This document shows positions 36,624 to 47,869 of a DNA stretch of 64,000 bases, in pieces (position 1 is the first letter of the stretch; the number at the start of each line of letters is the position of its first letter). The notes under the pieces were generated by a model, which searched no databases, was not told where the DNA came from, and saw only the letters and a list, made by a program, of their open reading frames with translations. Made by a program: the position numbers and the translations under genes. The DNA is from Panax quinquefolius. Taxonomy: Eukaryota > Streptophyta > Magnoliopsida > Apiales > Araliaceae. Location of the stretch: assembly GCA_020205615.1 (NCBI GenBank), contig CM035153.1, positions 93,958,792 through 94,022,791 of the forward strand, in the 5' to 3' direction.

Positions 36624-37384
36624 AGTTTTAACGAGGGAATATTAGTACAACAGCACAATTATTAGTGGACTCCTACGAAATTATTATTGTCGGATTGAGA
36701 AAAGCGACAAAAATACTTTATGAAAATAACGGCGGAAGTTTACCGTTAAGCTGTTGAAACACGGTGTTAAAGAAATGCGATGTCTGGCATTGGTTGCATA
36801 GTAGCCTTATAGCGGTATTGATTATTGATCTTACGTGATAAGTCACTCCAGGTTTTGTTGGTATTATTAATGTAATAATCGGTAAAATTTTTATATAAAA
36901 AGCAGAATACTTTTATAAAATTTATCTGTTTTATTAGACAATAATTAGAATATATTATATTTTATTATGCGTAGTGTTTGCATAATTGCATGCATAGTAT
37001 TTGCGTAGTAAAATCTTTTATAAAGTTATTCGTTTTATTAGATTATAAATAGAATATATTATATTTTATTTAAAGATTTTACTTTTAAATATGAGCCAAA
37101 TCGAGTTAAAGTAAATCGATCTGGACCGTTCATGGATTGAGTTACTATGCATTCCATTTTCTATAAATGAAGCTCGTTCATTCATTATTTTCTTACGAAT
37201 TCACTTTGAAACTACTAGATAGATAAACTATAGAGAGAAGAAAGAAAGTGATATAACTCTTTCTTATTTCTTATATATCCGATTCTAACTTGCTTGGGTA
37301 GAGAATATTATTTGTTATACTTTCGTAAGGTGTTATTCTTTCTTATTCATGAAGAGAACTGTTGTTATTCAATTCTTATTATTC
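36624..37384 (-). repeat. LTR of the 28596 family, distal part, up to the gap
   Basis: It aligns with the reverse complement of about 30005-30748. With 41952-43347 it makes up one LTR of about 2.15 kb, interrupted by the assembly gap and chromovirus sequence. Confidence 0.6.
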
Positions 37385-37484
37385 NNNNNNNNNNNNNNNN
37401 NNNNNNNNNNNNNNNNNNNNNNNNNNNNNNNNNNNNNNNNNNNNNNNNNNNNNNNNNNNNNNNNNNNNNNNNNNNNNNNNNNNN
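37385..37484. other. Assembly gap, exactly 100 N
   Basis: A fixed-length N run is a scaffold join of unknown true size. On its left is an LTR fragment; on its right a gag gene starts on the minus strand and is cut by the gap, so at least the rest of that gag-pol is missing. Confidence 0.98.
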
Positions 37485-37678
37485 GAACCTTTGAACTCTG
37501 GCGGTCCCACCGCCTTGAAGTCTTTAAACGTTGTGTTTGGTGGAGCTTGCGGTTGATTATTCATGGCTCCAGTCACTAAGTTCACCAACTGCTGAACGGG
37601 ATTAGCGTTGGCATTATTGTTATTATTGGTTGACTCTTCCTGAGCTGGGTGACGTTGTTGTCTTCTCCTTGGCGGCAT
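37485..37678 (-). CDS. gag N-terminus of a Tekay-like chromovirus, cut by the gap
   Basis: The minus-strand frame starts MPPRRRQQRHPAQEES, has an N-rich linker, then LVTGAMNNQPQAPPN and FKDFKAVGPPEFKG, a conserved gag stretch of Tekay/Del-type Ty3/gypsy chromoviruses. It stops at the assembly gap, so it is incomplete in this window. The leader (37679-38910), primer binding site and LTR follow on the right in the expected order for a minus-strand element. Confidence 0.8.
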
Positions 37679-38230
37679 TTTTCTGTTAAATAAATGCTTA
37701 TTAGAACTTTATTTATTTCTCTAAATAGTTAAGGCATTACTTAACAATTTAACATATTCATTTAACACATCATCTCAAACAACTTGATATATTTTCATTC
37801 AAATCAAAAGTTTTAACATTAAACGATAGCATAACTGCTATTTACATCAACTATCCAGGAATAAAGAATCCACAGGATTAAAACATTCAAATATTCTTTC
37901 GTTCATAAACACCTCAGAATTTACATCTAAAAACTAATTAAGTTCTTTACATAATTAAGCAAATCATATCACCGCTTAGGTTAAGGTCTTTGAATAGCCT
38001 TACACGCTCCTCTTCTAAGATGCGATACATCGTCCTGCGATCCATCATGTACAATGGTAGTCCTTCGAACTGGATTGGGTACCTCAAAACTCGATCTTAG
38101 GTTTCATTCATTGCCTTGTTAAGTGTAGAGTACGTTTCCCCAATCTTCGCTTTTTTTACACGACTATCATCCTCTGCATGATCAGCTTGACGCGATTCTC
38201 TTACCCAGCCTTCCTCTGCTATGTTCAATT

Positions 38231-38700
38231 TCAAGAGGTTTCCTTGATTCCTTCTTCGCTTTCTATCTCCTCGGTCTTATCTTCAGTTTGACCCTTCCCA
38301 TGGACCAAATCCCATTCTACATTTGCCAGTCGAGAGTGAAGAGTCAAAATCTCCCTCTCCTTTTCCTCTAGAGTAATATGCTGAATAACCGCTCGCTCAG
38401 TCAAATCCTGGACCTCGTCTCGAAACTCCACATTACGGTCGTATAACGTGTCATACATCTCAACATCAACGGTGTACCGTGGTAACTCCTCTTCTTCCTC
38501 TTCCTCTTCCTCAACAAATTCCTCCCTCAGATCCTCATTAGGATGGGTCTAAGCTCATGCTCCGACCAACAAGCGGTGATCAATGGAGATGACTCCTCTG
38601 CTGTACCATTTGCCCATAACGACATGAATGTCTCGGGGCTCCTCCTCTTGCATTTATAGGTACATGGGGTTCTTCCTCCCCGACTTAACTAGCTTCTCCA
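38231..38700 (-). CDS. Leader ORF with acidic tract and coiled coil, upstream of chromovirus gag
   Basis: Between the primer site and gag, the minus strand has a frame whose clean part is 38231-38458 (MYDTLYDRNVEFRDEVQDLT, TLEEKEREILTLHSRLANVE, then an E/K-rich end). Upstream in a neighbouring frame is an EEEEEEEEEL-type acidic tract (38480-38520). The heptad-like spacing suggests a coiled coil. No domain is recognised. Extra ORFs upstream of gag are known in some plant retrotransposons, but I cannot assign this one. One frame shift near 38530-38560 limits confidence in its start. Confidence 0.4.
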
Positions 38701-38910
38701 ACATCGACATCCCCGACACAAAATTTTAAGTTTTAGTTACTAAGTCAGATCATCTAACGATACTTTAACACATAAACACATAAGGTCTTTTATTATCTTC
38801 AATGAATTACATAAATTCATTTCTTATAACTCGATAAGAGTTTTCCATCACTATCTTCTTTCTATAAGGCTACTACCTAAGGTTGTTCCCCACCTAAGGT
38901 TCATAACCTC

Positions 38911-38924
38911 ATACTTTGATACCA
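38911..38924 (-). other. Primer binding site, tRNA-Met type
   Basis: On the minus strand the sequence next to the LTR reads TGGTATCAAAGTAT, close to the plant initiator-Met primer site (TGGTATCAGAGC). It lies 6 bases from the LTR end at 38931. Confidence 0.75.
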
Positions 38925-38930
38925 ACTCAG

Positions 38931-41900
38931 TGACACCCCAAATCCGTGTACTTCAATTCCACGGATTTGGTGTTCATTATCAAATATCATCTATCTATCT
39001 ACCCATAATAAATGCAAGCCATGCAATAGATAGAATAAAAATCTTCCCTTAAGGGTTACAAACATCCGAATAATAATAATACAATCCCAAAGTTAAACTA
39101 ACCTTAAACATTTCAAAGGAATCATAAACAAATAAGTCTTAAATAACATCAATAACTCAAGTCTTAAACATAAATACATCATCTAATAAAAATAACAAGT
39201 CTTCATCACTTGCTAACTTTTGCCCTTGCCTTTACTTAGTGGAAGGTTCATCGGTTCTTTTTTCTTTTTTATCGCAATGTTATTATTAAGCAAGAGTGAG
39301 CACTATTGCCCACAAGTATAATAATGAAATAACGGTATAATAACATGCAGTAAATCAAAAACATCTCGAATGAAAGCTCAACTTTTGAATCAAGAATGAA
39401 TAACAAGAATCAAAAGAATTTCGAGGGTCATAAGACTTGAACTATGTCCTAGGTTATCAAGGGTTATACTTGAAACCTTTAACAATCATAAGACTATGGA
39501 CCTTTCTTCTCGTACTTAGGGGATCGGCCCTTAGTACCCATCTTCGCACAATATCTTAACGCTAACACATAAGTAAATCCCTTTGCAGGTTGTTCATCTC
39601 GGTTTGACATTCGAGTCCGCACCAAAGGAAGTTTGGTTTGGACAATTCATCAAGGGTTCGGAAATTTAGAACGCTCATCAACTATGGACTAGTCGAATCA
39701 ATAAGGGTTCGCTAGTCTAATAAGGTTCAATAATAATGATATTCAAATTGAATAATAATCTCAGGAAGTATACAATAACACAATTATTGTATAACTGAAT
39801 CATGCTTTGAAAAGAATCAATCTTTAATATAACATTTGAACATGAATAATAATAATGATAATTTACTCGAGGTAATTAATAAACTTGAACAATAATGACA
39901 AGTAGGGTTAGGAAACTTGCCTCCTACGTAGGCTAAACGATTAATACTTCCGTTCACCACAAATCCTACACACATACCATATGTATTCACGACAATCATT
40001 AGTTACATTTTCACTTAATTATTTAATATAAACTCCACTTTATTTAACAAATCATTACCCTTCTAATTTAATTACCTAATTAAATTAGAATATTTTCATT
40101 CTCTTACTATTATTACACTCGAATAAATTATTTCATAATAATTTCCATCGAATATTTAATTTATTCCATAATATCTCAATTAAAATATTTAATTTATTTT
40201 ATAAATATTTTAATAATAATTTTCATTGAATATTTATTTTATTCCATAATATCTCAATTAAAATATTTAATTTATTTTATAAATATTTTAATAATATTTT
40301 TCATCGAATATTTATTTTATTCCATAATATCTCAATTAAAATATTTAATTTATTTTATAAATATTTTAATAATAATTTTCATCGAATATTTATTTTATTT
40401 CATAAATATCTCAATTAAAATATTTAATTTATTTTATAAATATTTTAATAATAATTTTCATCAAATATTTATTTATTTATTTATTATTTTTTATTTTATT
40501 TTATTTTATTTTATTTATTTTTTTTTTTTACTAAGTGGTAATTTAGTTTGGTAATGCCATTAAGGAAAGCTTACCTGTGCTCATTTTCTGATAGTCATAG
40601 CTCGATCATAGGTTCATGAACATAACAAGTCCAAATTAGGCCAAAATCAATCACACGTAAAATTATACATGAATATGGCCATAACTTCCAATTAGTTATT
40701 TTTTTACACTTAATTTAGACTTACCCAATCATTGTAATACATATATAATCATTACTTAACCCATCTAGCATGATTTTTAACAAGTTACAAATACATAATT
40801 TGCAAAATCAACACATTTACTTTCATTTGTTCTTGATGTTCTTGAAAGTTTTGAAAATAAAACAAGAAAATTGTCACTACGGATTCGTTATAACACCGAA
40901 TCCGTTTATTTAAATTTTGGTCTCTTCGTATCAACATGCATAACAATATACAAGTGTAAAATTTAGGGATAATATACGATCAATACATAAAATACCACGA
41001 TAAGGCCATATGGCCAAAATCCAAACTCGTAAATTTTGAAATAAGAAGTCATCGATTATGAAACTTATGATATGGTTTACAAAATATATATAATTAAATG
41101 CGATGTGATGTGCCATAACACATATAAAACCCATAATCATTACTCCTATCTCAATTACAGAGGCTTTATAGTATGAATGAAAGCCATTTTCATAAAACTC
41201 AAATAACGTAAAAATAGAATTTGGTTTGGAGAAATTACCTAGAGTATAGATTAAGAAGAGGTGATCCAAGATGATCCTTTCACAATTACCTGATGATTAC
41301 ACACTCACAATATCTCTAATTCTCACAAATTTTCTCTGATAAATTCTCAATCTCTCTCACTCTCTGCTCTTCCAGACTTAGAATAATAAAAGAAAAGAAA
41401 AGAGAACGTCATATTATAAGAACTCGACTGACACGCAATAATGGTCAGTTAACCCAGTCATGGGTAACTGCTAGTAACCCCTACAAAGGCCATGTTTGGC
41501 TAGCATAATAGATTTCAAAACTCCTTTAATTTAATAAAGCTTTATCATATAGTTTAATTCACGTCACACCCACTTGCACAATAATTCATATATCTTATTT
41601 AATATAAATAAAATATAATAACTTCTCATAAATTCACATAGTCATATATTTAATTTTCTTATTAATTAATTATATTAAATTATTAAATCTTTAATTAATA
41701 AATAAATTAATTAGAATACCATCATGCTTAATTAAATAATTCATTTAATTCAATAAGATGACATAATTACATACTTGATAATAAAACTCTCTACATTAAT
41801 TTAATAAATGTAACACATATAATTAAATTAATCTACCACAATTAAGGTCAATTAATTATTTAATCTAATAATTAAATCATCGAAAAATATTTATCTAATT

Positions 41901-41951
41901 CAATAAATATTAAAATTAATTACAAAATTCTCGTTAATTCACATTTACGGT
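38931..41951 (-). repeat. 5' LTR of the Tekay-like chromovirus, ~3.0 kb
   Basis: The plus-strand start TGACACCCCAAATCC is homologous to the LTR at 61038 (TGTTACACCCCCAAATC), and the two share the layout for more than 2 kb, including short GAGTGAGCA- and GTCATAAGAC-type blocks. The right end is placed where sequence of the other LTR family resumes (about 41952) and is approximate. A 78-bp tandem array lies inside. Confidence 0.7.
40143..40500. repeat. 78-bp AT-rich tandem repeats
   Basis: Units with TCATCGAATATTTATTTTAT and TCAATTAAAATATTTAATTT start at about 40145, 40223, 40301, 40379 and 40458, spaced 78-79 bp. It ends in a TTTTATTTTA run. Confidence 0.9.
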
Positions 41952-43347
41952 AAAGGGGTATTATTTCTTTTGTATTCATGAAGAGAACTTCATTATTCCA
42001 TTCTTTATTATTTACATTGGAATAACTCAGATACGCTTGGCTACCCTATACTTGGTGAAATTCTTCTATTATTCTATTCTTTATTATTCATTTGGAATAT
42101 CCTGTCACATGCATTTTACGGGAGGACTTGGTTCCGCTTTTTATTATTCGTTGGAATATCCTGTCTCAATGCGTTTTGCGCTGGGACATTGGTTAAAATC
42201 TTTATTATTCATTGGAACATCCCGCGGTGCTGTAATTACTTTGACACGGTTCCGTTATTTATTATTCATTGGAATAACCGATTACATGCAAAAGTACCGC
42301 ATGCATGGTGATTTCTTTTGTTATTCCATTCTTTAGTATACTTAGTTGGTTAAAGTTTTAACTTCTATACTCCATGATATTAGTGGAATATCCTTGATAT
42401 TTGCGCTTCATCTAGTATCTTTTCATGGAAATATTCTTCTGAGCATTCTTGAATTTTACTCTACAAAGAAATATCATATTGAAAATTTGGATGTTATTAG
42501 TTCCTGGATAAATTAATTCTTGAACTTGTTTTATTGAATTCTTATATCATTGTCATCATCCTCATGTTTATATTATGTTAAAAGTCATCTATGGCCTGTA
42601 GTGCATAGATGGACTTGGTATGATTATAACCAGGGATTAATCGGTATAATCATGACCGTAATGTTACAAATGATGTGGTAAAAGTCCTCATTGGTCCGTA
42701 GTGCATTGATGGACAGTTGTTGGCATGATCATGACCATTGATGAATACACGAATATCCTTGGCCCATAATGCATGGATAATTTGTGGTCGTGATACTAAT
42801 GAATATCCTTGGCCGTAGTGCAGGGATGATGTGGATTATTATAAAGTTGAGTCCCAGCGATAAAAGTGATGAAAAACCTTTTTAAATCATAAGAGATAGT
42901 AGATTTTATTCTCTACTTGACTCTTTTAATGGATTGCTTGTTCTGTTGCAGTTAAACTTGATGTCTATTGTATTTTATCAGTTTAACATTGTTGAAGACT
43001 AACGATAATTTATTCTGCATTATCTTAGTCATAATATTTCTTCATCGGGCTAGTTGAGCTCACCCTTTCTTTCACCGTTTTCTTCAGAAATGAGAATATA
43101 AATTTGGGACGAAGCCTGGGAGCGGAGTGACGGTCCAGATGATAATATTAGTAGTCCTCACTATTCTGTGAAATAATGTGATAATAAATGTATTGAGGAC
43201 TTATTTTGAGTTTGTATACTGTTTAAAAGACAATGATTGTATTAAAACTCACATCTCATGTTGTATATTTAAGTTTGTATTTAAATTTTGTACCATGTAT
43301 TTGGCGACTCAAGATGGGTGATGTATACCTATTTTGGGGGCGTCACA
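41952..43347 (-). repeat. LTR of the 28596 family, proximal part
   Basis: It aligns with the reverse complement of about 28596-30050. The end GGGCGTCACA matches the start of the solo LTR in reverse. A ~63-bp tandem array (GGAATATCCTGTC-type units) occupies 42000-42330. The first ~60 bases (TTCATGAAGAGAACT and following) repeat the last ~60 before the gap at 37384. Confidence 0.62.
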
Positions 43348-43657
43348 ATTTAGATATGAAATAAGATTTCATATTATTCAAAATAAAAGAGTTTATTTGT
43401 GAATAGGAAATAGAATCCGTGTTTCCTTTAATAAAGGAGTTTTTTTTTTCTTGGAATTAAATTCCATAATTAATTAAAATAAATGAGTTTATTTTGATTA
43501 AAGATTTTGATTAAAATAAAATAATTTATTTTATTTAAAATTTGATAAATTAAAATAAAGGAGGTTTATTTTGATTTAAATTTGGATTAAAATAAATGAG
43601 TTTATTGTGAATAAAAAAATAGATTTTATACTAACTAATTTTGCCCATTAAATGATA

Positions 43658-43660
<3 letters not shown>
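43348..43660. other. AT-rich spacer
   Basis: Low-complexity sequence with repeated AAATAAATGAGTTTATT-like strings; no gene seen. Confidence 0.5.

Positions 43661-43722
<62 letters not shown>
43661..43722. repeat. (TA)n microsatellite flanking the PMD-Ulp1 element
   Basis: About 30 TA units abut the left end of the transposon; a second TA run (49027-49075) abuts its right end. Confidence 0.92.
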
Positions 43723-43725
<3 letters not shown>

Positions 43726-44009
43726 GAGCTCCTTCCATATTCCTGGTTAAGTTACTTAGTAATCGTGCAACACCCCTTTTTGGACCGTTGATAAATTGAA
43801 TAGATGGTGAGATTGAAACATAAATATACCAATAAGCACAACTTTGTACAGGCTTTTTATTTTAATATGAGGACCCCACATAGTCAACATGTTGTCGGTT
43901 TGTTTAAATAAAAGTGAATATTTATTATTAAAATAATCCCATGGGTAGAGCTTGTCTTAGAAGCTTAATACTTTTTTTATTTCCGTATTAATGTATTAGT
44001 AGTACAGAA

Positions 44010-44335
44010 TTATCTTTTTTATTTATTTTTCTTCTTTTCTCCATTATATGTTATAACTCAAACAAATTAATATAAAATAAAATAATAAAAAAGACCTAGT
44101 ACTTAAGACTTTGTAGATCGGCTTATCTATTTTATTTATTTTTTCTTCTTTTCTCCATTATATGTTATGACTCAAAGAAATTAAAATAAAATAAAATAAT
44201 AAAAAGATCTTACCAGTAGAGAAATTTAGACTTAGCTTATCTTTTTTTATTTATTTTTTTTTCTTTTCTCCATTATATGTTATGACTCAAAGAAATTAAA
44301 ATAAAATAAAATAATAAAAAAGACCCAAATTAGGT
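44010..44335. repeat. ~114-bp subterminal tandem repeat, 3 copies
   Basis: Each unit contains TCTCCATTATATGTTA and GACTCAAAGAAATTAAAATA; the CCATTATATG core recurs at about 44041, 44155 and 44270. The right arm has the same unit in reverse about twice (48280-48470). Confidence 0.85.
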
Positions 44336-44374
44336 ATAACTTGTCATGGTGAGGAAAAAAAATTCGATATCCAA

Positions 44375-44480
44375 CCTAGTAGTCTGCTTAACAGATTCGA
44401 ACTCGCGACCTCATGCACCAATACCTCATATTTATGACCAATTCGAGCACCACGAGCCTAGTCGCTTAAGTTCAACCAAG
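44375..44480 (-). ncRNA. tRNA-like / SINE-head-like segment in the left arm
   Basis: On the minus strand, GCTCGTGGTGCTCGAATTGG (A-box-like) is followed after about 50 bases by GCGAGTTCGAATCTG, close to the RNA polymerase III B box (GGTTCGANTCC). It is mirrored in the right arm. No cloverleaf can be claimed. Confidence 0.35.
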
Positions 44481-45105
44481 GATATATCCTTATAGAAAAA
44501 CTTCACCATCCCCCAAAATCTATATTCTTGCATTACTATTATATTACGATTTATTATTATTAATAAATTTATATTATTAATTGGATTTTCTAAATAGAAA
44601 TAAGTTAATATCTATATTTATTATTATCCCTTTATATATTTTTTCTTATCTTTGTAATAATATCAATAAAAGATTATTAATATATTAAAATAAATATCAT
44701 TCTTTAATAAAATATAAATAATGATCATTATAAATCTTGTATTATTAGTATTAATAATTTTATTATTAAGCAATGATGATTATTAGTAATGATTTTATAT
44801 ATTAAGCAATGATTTTATTATTAGCAATGATTATTAGTAATGATTTTATATATTAAGCAATGATTTTATTATTAATAAAACTAGTTCAATTAGTCTAATA
44901 AGTAATGATGATAATTTTTCAAGTCATTTCGGAAATTAATTTACTTATCGAATTTATAAAAGTAGTGAAGTATTATTATAATAATAATAATGTGATTATC
45001 AATATTAGAAGTACTGATTATACCAATACTAGTCTTTGCATAACATTAAGAGGAATAGTACATATTACATGTTCATTTTCATAAAATAAAAAAAACATAG
45101 AATTA

Positions 45106-45354
45106 TTAATACAACCGCGCTTTATTTTTTTGGCTCAGAATCCCTAGCACTCGATAGTGATTTCGCTTATTATCGTAGTAGGTTTCAAAGCCACAAATTG
45201 CACATTTTCGATGAGTCTTAGAAGGAATGATTTTCTCGAGTGCACTCTTGAATCTAGATTGTTTTTTGCGGCCCTTTGTTTGAGAAATATTAGGCGGCAA
45301 AAACTCTTCTTCTTCTTCCACCTCTGCATCTTCATCGTCATTATCGTATCCCAT
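45106..45354 (-). CDS. Short Lys-rich zinc-knuckle ORF
   Basis: 83 codons: an acidic N-terminus (MGYDNDDEDAEVEEEEE), then SQTKGRKKQSRFKSALEKI, and KCAICGFETYYDNKRNH, a C-x2-C-x(n)-H pattern. The SQTKGR...zinc-knuckle layout recalls the C-terminal tails of plant MULE transposases, so it may be what remains of a transposase, but the core domain is not present. It lies head-to-head with the PMD gene. Function uncertain. Confidence 0.4.
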   Translation of the reverse strand: MGYDNDDEDAEVEEEEEFLPPNISQTKGRKKQSRFKSALEKIIPSKTHRKCAICGFETYYDNKRNHYRVLGILSQKNKARLY

Positions 45355-45365
45355 ATGGTTGTGTT

Positions 45366-46510
45366 AAATACATTAATGGTTGTGTTACATTGTTACAAAT
45401 TTGGACTTATGAGCGTGTAAGTATTGGAAAGCCAAACCCTTGGCCACAATCATCCTTATGGTTACCTAGGGCTTTAGTATGGTCCTATTTTGGAGCCCAC
45501 AGTTACCCTGGTAGACGTGAGAATCCCCATCACCATTTGTCATTTTATCGAGGGAAGTTAGATATTAAGTCTATGTGGGATGTGGTTTGGCGGCCTTACA
45601 TAATGTGGGATGATGATATCAGTGGATTTAATTTTGAAGGCAGGTTGTTGGGATCTGATGGGGTCCCCTTGATCCACTTTGATATTGTGGAATTTTAGAT
45701 GCTTGGGGACCGAGTGTGATGAGACAATTCGGGTTCATGCAAGGCATACCATCAATGACCAAAAACCACGGTGACCTTAAAGGAGAGAAAAATTTAAATT
45801 TATTGATGTCGAGGATTGTATGGCCTTGAGAGGGAATATATTTCGATGTGGGAGGCATACATGGATCATCTCGAAGGACAACAAACTAAAATTTTGATTA
45901 TGTCCCAATAGATGATTTACATGGTGCGGTATAGGAAAATTACACGTTGGAAAATTCACCAAACCTCGATGTGCAAATGACGACCACTGACATAGTTGTT
46001 ATGAGCCTCGGGCCATTTACAACCAACAACACTTTATTCAAATGGTATAAAATTATATTCTTCTTTAATAAATCATGTATTGGAGTAAATACTTAATATT
46101 ACATTTATTCATATTTATTGTTAATAATATTTGTTTGTGTTTATCTTACATGAGCAAAGTTAAGAGTGCAAAGTCGTTACTTGATAAATTTTCAAGACTT
46201 ACTCATTTTGCCTCCCGAGTTGGTTCTCGCAAAAAAAAAATAATTGGGATTTCAACACGCCATATACGACTTCAAGCAAGAGGTAAACAAATACCTCGGC
46301 AGGGGTCCCACAAATTTTGGACCACGCCCCAATACACACAACTCAATGAAGGGCTTGGGAAACAAACCGATTATGTTGACAAGAGAGCTACATACCCACC
46401 CCACAAGTAATCGAGGAGAGCTCCATTCCCTCCACCCAAAACTATGAGGAATGTTACATTCCAACCTTCCAAACCTATGAGGAGTGTTACATTCCAACCA
46501 ACTCTTCATT
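45366..46510 (+). pseudogene. Plant mobile domain (PMD) gene
   Basis: The frame at 45390-45698 gives WTYERVSIGKPNPWPQSSLW, SYFGAHSYPGRRENPHHHLS, FYRGKLDIKSMWDVVWRPY and GVPLIHFDIVEF, and continues in another frame with VMRQFGFMQGIPSMT. This is the aminotransferase-like plant mobile domain (PF10536) of transposons and of the host MAIN/MAIL proteins. A frameshift at about 45700 and further breaks interrupt it. Downstream (46100-46500) a basic segment (KVKSAKSLLDKFSRL) and a ~39-bp duplicated block with GTTACATTCCAACC are seen. In transposons the role of PMD is unknown; in hosts PMD proteins help silence repeats. It is followed by the Ulp1-like gene in the same orientation. Confidence 0.72.
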
Positions 46511-46659
46511 TATGGGACTTTTCGACGCCAAGAGGATCTAGTTCACACTTAAAGGTATATATAGTTATGTTAATAGTGATGGTTTTAATTATTATTGCAA
46601 TATAATAATAATGTACATTTGGGTCTCAATCAGGTACAAGATGCGGGAGACCACATCTC

Positions 46660-47570
46660 TTATGGACCAAAAGGGTCCTTATCCAAAAGACTTAAAGATT
46701 GGAAGGAGACATTTTAAATAAACATATGTTTGGAAACGTGGTGGCACCGAAGGGATTTATATCCTTTATCACATCCGCGCCAGTTATATGAATTAGAACA
46801 CAATGCAGTGCAATCCTTAGGGCCTGGGAGTTGGATAATCGAGCATGTCATCGATGCTTATATGTTGTTGCTACGAGACAGAGAGGAATACTACAGGTCG
46901 CGGGGAATACAAAGGTGGTCCCAATTTGGTTTCATGAATTCATTCTTCATGCATCTTGGGTAGGGCTATGTGCCCTGCACTAACGTGAATACTGCATGGA
47001 GTTTTTGCAATCCGTATGTTAACCAAGATGTTGGTCCACCTTTACACGAATGCAAATACATATTCATCGGTGTGTGTAGTACCAATCAACACCATTTTGT
47101 CTTGTTCTATTCGCAGTTAAAGATTGGATGGTTACCATAATTGACCGCTTTTCTACAATGACACTAAGTATATTAAGTTACATGAAATGTACTTTTAATT
47201 AAAGTTGCGGTATGTTTAGTTTTAAAATATTTTAATTTTATAATGTCCTTTAATATTAAAAATTATTAACCAACTACTTTATACATGCAGTACGTTTGAT
47301 ACCATTTTGTTTGCGAAATGGTAATCCGATCTTGTGAGTGGCCCAAATGCGGTAATCCTCTTTGTGGAGACCTTAAAGATTCGACCAAAACAACACAACA
47401 ACTCAGACTGTGGCATTTTTGTATGCAAGTTTGTTGACTGTTTCGTTAGAGCCAATGGTAATATTTCTGAAGAGAAGTGGTCCTTGGAAGATGTCACAGT
47501 CTTTCGTTACCGCGTCGCATGGGAGCTCTACAAGAAATCCGCAAGATTACTCCCAGCCTCTAAAATATAG
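46660..47570 (+). pseudogene. Ulp1-like C48 peptidase gene of the MULE-like element
   Basis: The N-terminal part (46730-46963) gives LGPGSWIIEHVIDAYMLLLR and the region to 47150 gives YIFIGVCSTNQHHFVLFYSQ and KDWMVTIIDRF; the catalytic His is at 47093-47095 and an Asp follows about 17 residues later in a shifted frame. After a TACATGCAG string (possible 3' splice site at about 47289), the frame 47334-47570 gives RPKQHNNSDCGIFVCKFVD with catalytic Gln and Cys (47409-47411) and ends LLPASKI. Enzymes of this family cleave SUMO or related tails in hosts; transposon-borne copies have unknown targets. One or more frameshifts and possible introns mean the product is unsure. Confidence 0.75.
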
Positions 47571-47869
47571 AACTTATCCAACGTTATCTACTGTACATAT
47601 TAATTAATAAGAATGTCTATTTGGTTGAACTTTATGGGATTTTCAAATTCATAACTTAGTAATATGAATATTATTGAATCACATAAAACCACTTCATATT
47701 ATTAATCGGAAAAAAATTATCTATTTTGTTGAAACTGTATGGATATTTTTATTTGGACTAATATTAATAATCACATTATTTATATTAATATTAAAAATCA
47801 TTATTAATATTATTTTTAATAATAGTAATACATGAATATAATAATAATAGTAATACATGAATATAAAAT

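Larger units (their letters stand above)
43724..44730 (+). repeat. Left long inverted repeat of the PMD-Ulp1 element
   Basis: Reverse-complement match to 47870-49023. Indels, mostly in the AT-rich inner part, make the two arms unequal in length. Confidence 0.8.

Noticed and set aside
37294..37579. Frames running through the N gap
   Set aside because: They exist only because N was translated as X.
42037..42336. 99-codon plus-strand frame
   Set aside because: It covers the ~63-bp tandem array of the LTR; not conserved as protein in the solo LTR copy.
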